Positions 11,973-22,966 of a DNA stretch of 64,000 nucleotides are shown piece after piece. The notes under the pieces were generated by a model. It searched no databases. It was given only the letters and a program-made list of their open reading frames with translations, and was not told the origin of the DNA. The stretch covers positions 19,404,571 through 19,468,570 of the forward strand of contig CM035806.1 of the NCBI GenBank assembly GCA_020466095.1. Reading direction: 5' to 3'. The stretch's first letter is position 1; each line of letters opens with the position of its first letter. The DNA is from Chlorops oryzae. Taxonomy: Eukaryota; Arthropoda; Insecta; Diptera; Chloropidae. The position numbers and the translations under genes were made by a program.

Positions 11973-12236
11973 CGGCGTTGCACCACCAACTTCCATTGAT
12001 CCCAAACGAGCTTTTTCGTGCGCATATATAAGCAATAAAGTAAGAAGCAGCCTTTTAGACGAATCGTTTGGAAAAAAGGACTTAAAGTTTTTTTATTATT
12101 TTTGAACCATTTCTTTGAACTATTTTCAAATTTTATTTTTTCAATCCCGGGGCAGTCCCGGGATCCCGAAAATTTTCTTTAGGTAATCCCGTAATCCTGG
12201 GATTAACAAAAAGCTCCGGGATCGAAAGGCATAGTT

Positions 12237-13398
12237 GTGACATATGGCATGCTCGTGCGGAGGTGCGAAACGCCAGCTTGCGCTTTCGGCAATCTGTCCT
12301 CGCTAGCAGGATTGTATATCTTCTTGCTATCTACAATATGGGCTGTTCCATAAGAACCTTATGAAGTTTGTTGTCCTTAAATGCCAGTTTGCCGAAGCCT
12401 TCTCTTAACAGTTCTCATTCTTTGAAAGTATCTCAAAACAAATGCAGGATTTAAGGCATTGTTTCAAAATCATTTTTAAAAGTGATTTACTTTTCTATTA
12501 GACTGGTCCAATCGACGGACGTGTTTTCTGCTTATGTCGTCTCCAGTCCGTAAACGGCATTTCTAAATAAAGCTTCACTAGTTCGTTAAGAAAACTACAT
12601 ACGTATGAGATAGACAGATCGATATACAGATAGACACTCAGATAGAAAAATAGAAAGACATGTCAATAAATTGACGCACATACAGAAGGAAGCGGTAACG
12701 CGGCTAACTTGAATTTTCTTGCCATGCATATCATTTCGAAACACATTTATGTTTTACCTGGAGTGTTTCTGATTGCAGCGGACTCGGGTTATTTATATAC
12801 ATTCCTTCATATTCGTAACTATTGACGCACGTTCGGATTACACTGCCACACTAAAGAGCTTGTTCATACGTGCACTTTCAATCGCTTGAAAATGTTTAAC
12901 GCATCGAAGGAAAGGGTTTTTGTTTTTTCTGGAAACAATAGGGGTATTCACAAAGGCGTGATAAAAACATTGCAAAGTCCGAAATTGCGACTTCTTAAAA
13001 ATTTTTTAAATGCACAACTTTTTAAGCATTTACATTTTTCCGATGTTGCGACTTTCCTATTTTCCGACGCCTTTGTGAATACCCCTATTGCAATGTATTG
13101 AAAGTACTATCAGACCTTCAAACGTCTTTACGTTGATTACGATGCGAAAACAGTTGCACAATAACCTGCCATTGTACAGAAATTTGAATATGGAAAATGT
13201 CAGTGAAATCGTGATATAACGAACTCGCTACTAGATGCGCAAATGCCAAGTACCTACCTATGCCACGACATGCGTAACTTAGAAAATATACAAGAAATAT
13301 AGAAATTTTTCCAACAGGCTAGTTACGTAGATAGATATCAAGCTGTGCATGCACAAAAGACCATTCATTCCATTTTTATTTTTTATTATTATTTTTTT
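12237..13398. repeat. Dispersed repeat R1, copy 2
   Basis: Near-identical to 1300-2460 and in the same orientation about 10.9 kb away. It ends in a T-run at 13392-13398 where the Helentron begins; in copy 1 the same T-run continues directly into R2. The nested foldback is at 12937-13089. Confidence 0.8.
12937..13089. mobile_element. Nested foldback MITE inside R1, copy 2
   Basis: Same terminal inverted repeat (AATAGGGGTATTCACAAAGG) and position as 1996-2157. It is about 10 bp shorter, through a deletion in the centre near the GTCCGAAA motif. Confidence 0.7.
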
Positions 13399-14252
13399 AT
13401 ACCCGACACACTCTGTGTCGAGGGTATATTGCGTTTGTTGGGTTGTGTGTAACACCCAGAACCAGTCGAGATAGACCATACAAAATGTATATAGAAATGA
13501 TCAGCGTCACCAGGAGATTTGATTTAGACATGTCCGTCCGTCTGTCCGTCTGTCTGTCTGTTTGTATACAGTTATCTTATCGAAGGAGTTTAGCTATCTT
13601 GACAAAATTTGGTATGCGTGCTCACGGGGACATGAGAAAGAACAAGTTCGAGAATGGACCCGGTCGGACCATTTTTAGGGGTACCTCCAGTACTAGGGTC
13701 TGTTACGAAAATAACAAAAACTGCTCTAAGATCGAAGTCCTTCAAGATATTTTGATGAAATTTGATATTCGAACATGTTTAAAGGCAATTAATACGATTT
13801 CAAAAAATTGGAAAAGTGGGCGTGGCATAAGGGCGTTTTTCAAAAATTGTCTCCTACTCCCGAAATACCAATGGGACTTGAACAAAAATTGGCACGTATA
13901 CTTCCTTGATAGCCAGTAACGTCCTTCCAAAAAAAATTTTCGATCGGACTATTATTAAGGGTACCTCTAGTACTAGGGTCTGTCACAAAAATCCCCAAAA
14001 ATGCCTCAAAATCAGACTTTATTGAAATATTTCAATGAAACTTAGAATTTGAGCGTATATATAAGGGTCCGATTAGAATTCCAAAAAAATTTGAAAAGTG
14101 GGCGTGGCAAAAGGGCGGTTTTCATTTAAAAATTTAACAAAAGTCGGTATATGGGGCTCCTTATGCCCTTAAACACCTCTTGATATTAAAAATTATGTGT
14201 CTGTGTCGGGTATTCTATTGTCAGGCTCGCCTGACTATAACACCCTTACTTG
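13399..14252 (+). mobile_element. Full-length Helentron of DINE-1 type, 854 bp, with empty site in R1/R2 copy 1
   Basis: Begins ATACCCGACACACTCTGTGT. It carries CATGTCCGTCCGTCTGTCC (about 13529) and two GTGGGCGTGGC motifs (13817 and 14099). The subterminal TGTGTCGGGTAT (14202-14213) is the inverse of the 5' end. It finishes with the hairpin GTCAGGCTCGCCTGAC (14220-14235) and TATAACACCCTTACTTG. This arrangement of inverted subterminal repeats plus a 3' hairpin is characteristic of DINE-1/INE-1 Helentrons, which move without target duplication. The related repeat at 2440-2475 runs straight from the T-run into AAGTTAG, which fixes both ends. No Rep/helicase is encoded, so it is non-autonomous. 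Short frames inside it are not genes. Confidence 0.85.
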
Positions 14253-14257
14253 TTTTT

Positions 14258-15045
14258 AAGTTAGTTTCGTTCTCCTCTTATAAAAGATCTTGTTGCAAAA
14301 AATGATTTGATTTCCAATGCATTCGCGGAAATGGGGGCGGAACCACCAACGCAAACTGGAGTAGTGAATGAGATATCAAAACACCAGAAACAAATAGACA
14401 ATCATTTCTTGCTTCTTCTTCACTTTTTCAATTTCAATGCGAAAATTCTACGAAAGCCTTGATTAAATTTCGAAGTAATCGAAAATCGAATTTACCACTA
14501 TCTACATTTTGCATCTCTTCTTTGAATCACATCAATTTTCAAATGCTTTTTCCCACTCAAAGGCGTTAATTTGCTTTTCATGGAAAATAAACCAATATAC
14601 CGATGAGATTTGTGTGCTACGTCAAGTGACTCTCGGTTTTTAGTTGAAAATTCAAAGTTCTGCGCATTTCATAAACAAACAACGACAACAGTATCAAGGA
14701 ACACAAGAATCGAATCTTTGAAGTGAGTACAGCAACAACTCGAGATATTTTCAATGAAGAAACAGAACAGAATTTACCGCGACTCATTTGGTAGGCCGTA
14801 GGCGGTAATGCATACGACGTCATATACCATCCTGGTATACTTTTGTTCGAGCGTGGCCGTCTTTTTGAGTGAATGCCTACCACCACCACACAAAGTAAGC
14901 TTATGGTAGACAGATCGCTTACAGTCCCGTATACTTTGTAAGCTATGGTTAGGCAGTTCGCATACAATCTAGTATACTTTGTAAGATATTGGTAGGCAGG
15001 TCGCTTACACACTCGTATACTTTGTAAGCTGTTGGTGGGTAGGTC
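14258..15045. repeat. Dispersed repeat R2, copy 3
   Basis: Continues from AAGTTAGTTTCG and matches 2462-3110 closely. It then carries about three and a half units of the 43-bp repeat (from 14896), where copy 1 has a single unit. The minus-strand frame 15012-14617 is an artefact of this repeat. Confidence 0.75.
14896..15045. repeat. 43-bp tandem units inside R2 copy 3
   Basis: Units begin near 14896, 14939 and 14982, each of the form AAGCTATGGTTAGGCAG then TTCGCATACAATCTAG then TATACTTTGT, with a decayed fourth unit. The same unit is present five times at 54131-54345. Confidence 0.8.
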
Positions 15046-15046
15046 G

Positions 15047-15110
15047 CCTCAATGCCGTAGCCAGGGGGTGGGATTGAGGGGCAATGCCCTACATAAAAAT
15101 ACTTATGCCC
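15047..15110. repeat. Fragment related to GCCGTAGC hAT MITE
   Basis: Holds ATGCCGTAGCCAGGGGGTGG and GGGGCAATGCCC, resembling the end of the complete MITE at 42978-43133. It is only one end of an element. Confidence 0.4.
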
Positions 15111-15855
15111 AACCTTTATTATTAACGCAAGTAGGGTTTTTTCATATAAGGAAAAAAATTATAGTTAATACATATGTATATCGAGAATCTTAATAACCCA
15201 GTAGGCAAATTTAAGATTTGTCAGCTACTTTTTTCCCAAAAGCTTCTATGGGCTATAGTGGATTTTTTCGCTGAAAATAACATTTGACCTAGAAAATGTA
15301 AGGTATTCTTTTCGTTTATTTTTCGGTTCGCTATCACTGACATCTTCGTTTCAAAAAGGTCGAAATGGTAATGGAAAGGTGATGGATAGGAGTTCCACAA
15401 CGAATTAGATAACATTGTATCGTAAGAATTCTTTGAAGAAATTATGTGAAGTAGATAAATAGCACCTAGGAATTATGTATCATACTCACCTTCCATCATG
15501 GTCGCTTACTTAATCGCTAAGAGTTATTAACTATACTAATTATATCTTAAGTTCTATATTATTTAAATAAGTACACTGCTGTAATTAAATACCATTTCAT
15601 ATCAACCATGTAAATTATGCTATGGCAACCCTTGTCAAGAAAGAAACGAGAAAATAAACGAAAAGCCGGCATCATTAAATGTCATACAGTCAAATCGTGC
15701 GATCCAACTTCCAATTTGTACAAAAACCTCAGAAGAGGGATGCGAAAAAAAAAAATTTTTTTTTCTTATACAATCGCGCCTAAATAGAAACGTATAACCG
15801 GCCAAAATTTCATAACTTTAAAAACCGTAAACGAATAATTGAAATTAAACCAAAT
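15111..15855. other. No gene; possible leader of the gag fragment
   Basis: AT-rich and without coding frames. The last about 150 bases directly precede the gag start and may be retrotransposon leader, but I could not find a matching LTR, a primer-binding site or target duplication. Confidence 0.35.
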
Positions 15856-16831
15856 ATGGACCAAAACGCGGAAATAGCAAGTCAGCTATTAGCGCTTGAC
15901 GAACAGGTTCGTGCATTCTTGTCAAATAACGGATACAGCGATTCCATGGACAATGGCGATTTTCGAGGATTCATGGATGGCGGAATAGGAAATATGGACC
16001 AGAATAACGCAGATGTGCAGAACAGCAATGATTCAGTTGAATTCAACGACAACGCGAGCGATGTTAACAACACCAATGGTAGCGGCAACGTAAGCAACAG
16101 CAAGGTGTGCGAAACTAACGGCGAAAATAATTTAAATTGATTCAAATGTACTGGACGGAAAGAACAACAACAACGAAAAGGTACAGACGACCACAAATGT
16201 AAGCAATGGAACCGACAAAACGGCAATTTCCAGCAAAAGTGCGAGCGGTGAAACACAAAGAAGTATTGGAAAGCTACAAGACAACAACAACAACGTAAGT
16301 GCAATTGGCGGAAAACAGTTATGTGCGGCTCAAGCTAAGCAAATGTACAAAAGTTCTCGAAACAAAGAGCATGACAACAGTGAGAACAACCGTTATAATC
16401 ACCATACACGCGATTTCGAACTTTTGAGACGGCAAAACGAGCTTCCAAGAAAAGAAAAAGCCTTGCTAGAAAGGGAAAATAATTGGCTAAAGCAAATGAC
16501 CCAGGCGGAAATGTCATCAAAGAAGGAAGTTCGATCTAACGAAAATGCAATCTCATCGTTCGCCTTAGTAAAAGATTTTTTGCCAGAATACGACGGAACA
16601 ACAACATTTGAAGTTTGGAAATCACAATTTTTGAACATTGCCGTAAAATTCAAATTGGATGAGTTCTCGATGTGCGCACTAATGACAAAAAAAAAATTGA
16701 AAGGAAAAGCTCAAGCATGGCTATTCTCAAAAGTAGATTATGCACAAGAAACTATCGAAGATCTTCTTAACGAGATGCAAACCACTTTCGGATCAAAAGA
16801 AACAAAAATGATGCAACGTAAAAAATTTTAA
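15856..16831 (+). pseudogene. Gypsy-type retrotransposon gag fragment, frameshifted
   Basis: Two open segments, 15856-16140 and about 16141-16831, lie in frames offset by one base; the break is at a T/A run near 16130-16142. The N-terminal part is rich in Asn, Asp and Ser. Then follows a charged helical stretch rich in Glu, Lys and Arg (about 16420-16540), and then a gag-like core: VKDFLPEYDG, a helix with WKSQFLN, KLKGKAQAWLFSK, and FGSKETKMMQRKKF at the end. That pattern (a short structural core ending in FG...KE plus basic residues) is typical of Gypsy/Ty3-type Gag, Retrotrans_gag family. No protease, reverse transcriptase or integrase follows, so this is a truncated, inactive copy. Placement in a named Gypsy lineage is not attempted. 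Confidence 0.75.
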
Positions 16832-17004
16832 TCGAATTAAGCCGGGAAGTCGCATACACCGTTTTCGGTGACGAAAACGAAATTCCATACATTAGCTCCG
16901 AAAAAATTTCTGGTACAGAAAGTAGCGGCGAAATTCAGAATCGAAACAGCGCCGATTTGCAACGAAAAATCCGCCGTTTGACGACGGAACGAAAACAACT
17001 TCAA
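16831..17004 (+). other. Open stretch ending in a good donor site; possible exon
   Basis: A different frame opens at 16822 and runs 58 codons to CAA|GTAGGT (donor GT at 17005), reading REVAYTVFGDENEIPYISSE then a basic KIRRLTTERKQLQ helix. It does not look like continued Gag. A basic coiled segment after a short acidic one is common downstream of THAP domains, but no THAP domain is visible and the link is weak. It may equally be chance openness. Confidence 0.25.
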
Positions 17005-18286
17005 GTAGGTTCTTTTCGGAGCTATAGCAACGAAATATGTATATTTTGACAGTCAGTTTCATTTATTTAATTTCAATTTAATTTCGTTGTAGTTTTTATG
17101 ACAAATGAAAATACAATTTTCTTTGATTTTATATCAATAAATTTCGAGGCACAAGATGGGGCGTGCTACGTATGCAACAAGCTGGACCACACACAGTGGT
17201 TTCTGAGCGGAAAAAATGGATTTTTTCAAAACTTTTAATTTTTCAATATACATAGCTAAACTAGATTAAGAAATATTTCATTAAGAAAAATTCATCAAAA
17301 TTTTTTTAAATGGCTGTTTCTATACAGAATACCGGAAGCGGAAGTCAGAACATATTTTTGTAGTTACAATTGGAGAAAAAATTAGTCAACTTTGCGATGT
17401 TTTTTCCTAATTAAACTTTATTCGAATTTATATTTTGGGGGCTTATTATCCAAATATAGTACTTTTTTGACAAATTAAAGAAACAAATAATGAAATTGAT
17501 GCAGAATTTTCATGAATATAAGCAAAAGAAAATTGTGCTTTAAAGTTGACGACTTTTATAGTTTTGATGGGGAAAAAAATGGTTCCTCCGGCTTGATCTG
17601 TCTTCAAACTGTATACAAATTAAAGAATGGAGTCTGTTCTGTTGATTAATGCGAAAAAATTTAGCCGAAATTTTCCGTTTTGCTTTGAATGTTGAAAACT
17701 TGTTATGAAACTTGCACAAAAAAGCTTTAAAAAAAAGTGTGGCATACCTTTAGAGTTATGTAAATTAATTAGCGTTCTGATCCATATATAACTTCAATTC
17801 GGCGACAGCCAAATAAAAATGAATTAGAATTAGATCCCGTGGTGCAAGAAATGATAATGAAATAAAAAAATATTTTTCAATTATTTGTTTTTCAGTAATA
17901 TGAACTTTTCAAAGGAATTGTTTTTCATAGTTTACAAGGCATATATAAATTAAAATAAACGGCAGTATAAAATTTAAATAATATGAAATAAAATTTTATA
18001 CTTTACCATCTTACATTTTTTAACATAATTCTAAAAACTTTACATGTTTTGCATGAAGTTTGAGCAAGTTAAAAAATACCTTCTTTTATCCTTTCCATCC
18101 AACAAAAAGTTGTCCTTTTTGCAGGCATTATAGAAGAAAATGATATATGATTAAGTATTAAAACAAAAAAGTATTTCCTGTTTCTTTGGCAACCTGAATC
18201 ACAATTTAGTTGAAAATACTGAATTTTGAAATTTTTGTTTTATGTAAAGTGGGCGTGGCATTAGTCCGATTTTCTTAGAGTAACAT
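17005..18286. other. No gene; one possible CACAGTGG element end at 17197
   Basis: AT-rich. CACAGTGGTTTC at about 17197 resembles the left end of the elements at 10972 and 22967, but I found no matching right end. Nothing else is recognised. A single GTGGGCGTGGC at 18249 recalls the Helentrons. Confidence 0.4.
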
Positions 18287-21200
18287 TTTTTCGGAAACGG
18301 GAAATGTTTTAGCCGTTATCGACATGTGCAGTCTTTGAATCGAATCGTTCTTATTTGTAAGGAAAAACACGATTTTTCTTTCAAAAGTTTCTTAGAGAAT
18401 GTTTCAGTTTGCCTTAACTATAGTGGTCGAGGAAAAATATTGCTAAAAAAAAAACAAAAAGCTTTTTCCAATGGATTATTTCGCGCAAGAACCAATCGAG
18501 AAAAAGCTCTTCGATTTAGTTTTGCGAATCCATTCGGTGCCACTTTTCTTCGGTTATTTAAAAATATATTCTTTTTCCCCGTTTTCCATAGAAAATTGGT
18601 TACCAAAAATTCCTCTTAATTACTTCGAGTGGTTTTTGGTTTAAAATTCAACCGACAAAAATCCCCCAAAATCTTGCATCACAGCTTCGATTCTGCTCCA
18701 GTCAAGTTCGAATATTTTTCCAGTAGTTGCTTAAAGGTTGTGGAACTTGTTATGCTTTTTGAGCTTTAATGGTATTGTCTATGGATTTGAATTTTCTACA
18801 TCCGTTAGAAGCGCCGTTGAGAGTGGCCATGTGAAATTACAAAATGCGCTTTATAAGCGCTTGACTTTTGCACTCCCCTTACGTATAATTTACCATTGAA
18901 GCCCATTAGCACGTCACCTGCGACACTTGTGAAAGTTGAGACAATTGCGACAGTTGCGACATTTGCGACAGTTGGGACAATTGTGACATTTAGGACCGAT
19001 GCGATATTTGTGACAATTGTGACGATTGCACCAGTTGCGACATTTAGGACAGTTGCGACAATTGCGACATTTAGGACCGTTGCGATATTTGTGACAATTG
19101 TGACGATTGCAACAGTTGTGACAGTTGCGACAATATCAACAGTTGCGACAGTTGCGAAAATTGGGACAGTTGCGAAATTTGCGATATTTGTGACATTTGT
19201 GACATTTGCGAGCGCTGCGACAATTACGATAGTTGTGACAATTACAACAGTTGTGACATTTGCGACAATTGCAACAGTTGGGACAATTGCGACAATATCA
19301 ACAGTTGCGACAATTGGGACAGGTGCGACATTTGGGACAGTTGCAAAAATTGCGATATTTGTGACATTTGCGAGCGATGCGACAATTACGATAGTTGTGA
19401 CAATTGCAACAGCTGTGACATTTGCGACAATTGCGACAATTGCGACAGTTGCGACAGTTGCAACATTTGCGACAGTTGGGACAATTGTGACATTTAGGAC
19501 CGTTGCGATATTTGTGACAATTGTGACGATTGCACCAGTTGCGACATTTAGGACAGTTGCGACAATTGCGACATTTAGGACCGTTGCGATATTTGTGACA
19601 ATTGTGACGATTGCAACAGTTGTGACATTTGCGACAGTTGCGACAATATCAACAGTTGCGACAGTTGCGAAAATTGGGACAGTTGCGAAAATTGCGATAT
19701 TTGTGACAATTGTGACATTTGCCAGCGCTGCGACAATTAAGATAGTTGTGACAATTACAACAGTTGTGACATTTGCGACAATATCAGCAGTTGCGACAAT
19801 ATCAACAGTTGCGACAATTGGGACAGGTGCGACATTTGGGACAGTTGCGAAAATTGCGATATTTGTGACATTTGCGAGCGCTGCGACAATTACGATAGTT
19901 GTGACAATTGCAACAGTTGCAACAGTTGCGAAAATCGCGACAATTGCTAACCGCACCGAAAATTCGCAGCGATATTCCGATGTTAATTTTAAGTGCTTTG
20001 CTTCTTGAACACACCGCACTCTTTTCATCCCTTTGAACGCCTTTATTCCAACTGGGTACATACATACATATACAATATATAGAAATATAAATACGCATTT
20101 GTGAAAATATTATTTTTCAATTTCCTTCCTTATTGTAGTTTATCAATTTATATGTTATCTTGTGAAAAAAGAAGATACTATAACGAATCAACTCTACGAT
20201 ATGCCTATGTTCTTATTTATCTAGAACATAAGCTCAGAATGTACTTAGATGCAATTATGAAGCAGTCTTTTTTTTGTGTTCTCTCATTTTGATTTTGGAC
20301 TTGAAATAAAAATATAATGAAAGTGCAACACTTTTCACAGGCAATAAAAGATTCGACGAAGAACGAAAAATACTATAGCAAAAGGTGTGTATCGGCGTTG
20401 CCAGATGACTTGTCTTGCACAGTCGGACTTATCAAAATTTAACCAAAAAATGTGGAGAAATGCGTTACACACTTTAAAACATTTTCGAGAGAAAAAATAT
20501 GCGAGGTAATTCGGCGATAAACGGTCCTAACCATGACACCCGTGATAGCCATTCCGAGCAGAGATTGCGTAATTTCAGTGCTTAGCTATTGAAGAACGTT
20601 TTCACAATTTTATATCCTTGACAATCATGTCCTTCTTTTGAGCCTTTGTGAGCTTTAATTCTTGGGAAATTTTTTAAAAATAGCCTTTTGTTTTTGTAAG
20701 CAATTTTTAAGGTCAAACTGAATTGGATTCGCATCAGATGCTAATTAAATTGTCTTATGAATCGGTTTATTTTTCATTTGCTCATAAAATGGTTTGTACG
20801 TTATGGACGATATTCTATCCATTCTAATCCATTGGACTCCAATTAAGCTGCTTATCGTTGTCTATCATCAACGTCAGTCATCCGAGAGCAACATTACATG
20901 CCATTACTTTGCTGTGTATCTTTTTGCCATCACGCCGTTCACACTCTTTATAACTGAGTTACCTGAAATCGATAGACGTTGAATTCAACGGCTCAACGCT
21001 GAAGTTCAAGGTCAAAATAAATCATTCTGTAGGGATTAATGCCGGTATGGGTTAATGAGAAACTCGGAATTGCTGACGCTTGTCTGTCAATTCGATGAGG
21101 TCTTCTTCTACTGCTTATTGGCAAAATAATGATTACGTGGCTAACTTCAATAACTGGTAGGTAATTTTTCATCCTAAAAACCATCGAGCATCTTGATGGC

Positions 21201-21655
21201 TTTATAATTACGCTTTTTTTAAAATTTATATTTGAAAATGTTTTCTCACTAATACCTGCAATTACTAGGGAAACAGAAATTATTATAAGCAAGGCAAAGA
21301 CAAATATTTCAATTGAGACCTAAAAATAAACATCTCAATATTTTGAACTGTTTCCGATGCTGGAACTCCGTTGTGTTCTTGAAACCACACCTAAGTATTA
21401 ATACACGCCTTCAGAGAGGGTATTATGGAATTTTTCCGATCATGTAAATACTGCAACTAAGTTCCATAGGCAAACGCCTATAAATTCATTTATTTTGACA
21501 TGCTTACTTTTAGGACTCAGTTTAAATATTTGTCGTTGCCCTGATTATAAGTAACACAACACCTAGATGTATGCTTTTGAATATTTTAAAATCAATTAAT
21601 CTATAAAATTGTGAGTCTTCACTAACGGAGTTCGCTAAAGGCTTCAAGAAGATAG
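18287..21655. repeat. Block B: second copy of the 3.1-kb repeat
   Basis: Matches block A (7481-10558) along its whole length in the same orientation, including the flanks of the minisatellite and the 1.7 kb after it. The main difference is about 306 extra bases (34 nonamers) in the minisatellite, and a small deletion near 20900 relative to block A (CACGTAAAGTTGTTA at 9797 is absent). Sequence after the block differs completely from that after block A. Confidence 0.88.
18921..19947. repeat. 9-bp minisatellite, copy B, with 504-bp higher-order repeat
   Basis: About 114 nonamers. The variant order beginning ATTTGCGACAGTTGGGACAA at 18961 returns at 19465 and continues for at least 170 bases through the same rare variants (GATATTTGT, ACCGTTGC, GATTGCACC). 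This gives a higher-order unit of 504 bp, that is 56 nonamers. Block A has only one copy of that order. Confidence 0.85.
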
Positions 21656-21850
21656 AAGTGTCCCAAAATAGCCTTCATCAAGGTGAGAGTAATCGGACAT
21701 ATTAGCAATAATTAACAGATTATTATCACTATTCGAAAAATTTATACGGAACACTTTTGGGTGGTAAAGGTCCTTGCTAGTTCAGGTTTTCTTAAAGCCA
21801 GGATTGGAAGCTGTTATTTTATTTATATCTGGGAAGGTTGTTTTCTCCAT
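21656..21850. other. No feature recognised
   Basis: Short AT-rich interval between block B and a SINE-like head. Confidence 0.4.
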
Positions 21851-21995
21851 CCTGACTGGCCTTCTTTCCTTCAAATATATTTCCCTATACTTGTATTCCT
21901 CGTTTTTCCACACCTTTCATTCGCCTGCGATAGGATTTGAACTCGAGCCTTCGGATTGCTGAGCGAATACGCTTCCCATACGCCACAGAGAGCTC
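21851..21995 (-). mobile_element. tRNA-derived SINE, minus strand
   Basis: Read on the minus strand there is a Pol III box A (TGGCGTATGGG, 21985-21975) and box B (GAGTTCAAATC, 21944-21934) at tRNA spacing. The intervening CGCTCAGCAATCCGAAG is shared with the second copy at 34348-34401. The tRNA arms do not pair well, so it is not a functional tRNA gene. The body continues to about 21850 through GCGAATGAAAGG. Confidence 0.65.
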
Positions 21996-22966
21996 TAATT
22001 CGCGCGGGCAAAATATGTTATTTAAAATCAAATGAAAAATATTTTCGTGCATTTTGATAATAGTTTTTTATATATGTACGTGCGTAGGGAAATTTTCTCT
22101 GAAAGAATACGCATGGCCGTTTAAGTCATGTATAGGTACGTCCGTGCTACATTTTTGCTGTAAAAAATGCGGTCGTAGTATATTACGAACTGTTATTAAT
22201 TGCACAATCGTAATTTTCGCTGAGTGAAAAACTAAATAGATTAGAAAGATGTAAAATTAAACGACGACTTATAGGTATGGCAACAGAAAACGTTTAAATC
22301 CAGGACCCATAGGCGTACTTTTAAATACATTAATAAGCATTTTATATAATTTTAAAATCTTTATCCACTGGAAATGAATTAAAACTCTAAGAATATTCCC
22401 ACAACTCCCAAAATCCTTACGCATAATGTTCTTAAATGGACAAAGCTTTAAGAACAACAACAAAGCTTCTGGCTGCCATAAATGTTCTTATAATTTATAA
22501 GCATGCTTTTAGGTCCTGAATTTAAATAAATATTAAATAGTAAAAATTTTCTTTTGCCCTACTTTTTCATTTTTGTTTTTTTTTTTTTTTTTTTTTTCAT
22601 TGAAAACAAAAATCTTTAGAAAAATTTGTAAGTTAAGTAAGACTTAATTTCAGAATTGATATAGCTGAAAAAAATTAAAAATCCCGCTAAATAACTCACA
22701 CGTCATTTGCACTTTGTAAATTACAAGCCGCTCAATTTTAACAATGAAATCATCACATTGAAATTGAAAACTAGGTACCTACTCCATCATTATTAGTATC
22801 GTTTCGTATGAACAGGTTTCTGAAGTGGTAAATTCCAAGTTAAAGTGCGAGTAAAGCGCAGGTTACGACCACAAAAGCTCGTGATATGAAAACCGCACCA
22901 GTTGCTTAATTAAGTTCGCTTTCCATACAGACTGTGAGAGGATGAGAGAGTGTGTGTGGGGCCACG
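21996..22966. other. No gene; AT-rich
   Basis: Contains a T-run at about 22577-22599 and a TGTGTGTGGGGCC stretch just before the next element. No coding frame, terminal repeats or tandem array recognised. Confidence 0.4.

Noticed and set aside
16831..17004. Continuation of Gag into a nucleocapsid or protease region
   Set aside because: The sequence lacks a CCHC knuckle or DTG/DSG protease motif and does not resemble Gag; it is listed only as a weak exon-like stretch.
18805..20061. 418-codon minus-strand frame (and 370-codon plus-strand frame) over the minisatellite as a real gene
   Set aside because: The 9-bp unit has no stop in these frames on either strand, so openness is expected; no start context, domain or splice evidence supports a protein.
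1300..21655. One simple 11-kb segmental duplication covering both R1-R2 and blocks A/B
   Set aside because: The intervals between the shared parts are unrelated (SDR gene versus gag fragment) and the offsets differ (about 10.9 versus 10.8 kb), so the two repeats are better treated separately unless wider synteny shows otherwise.
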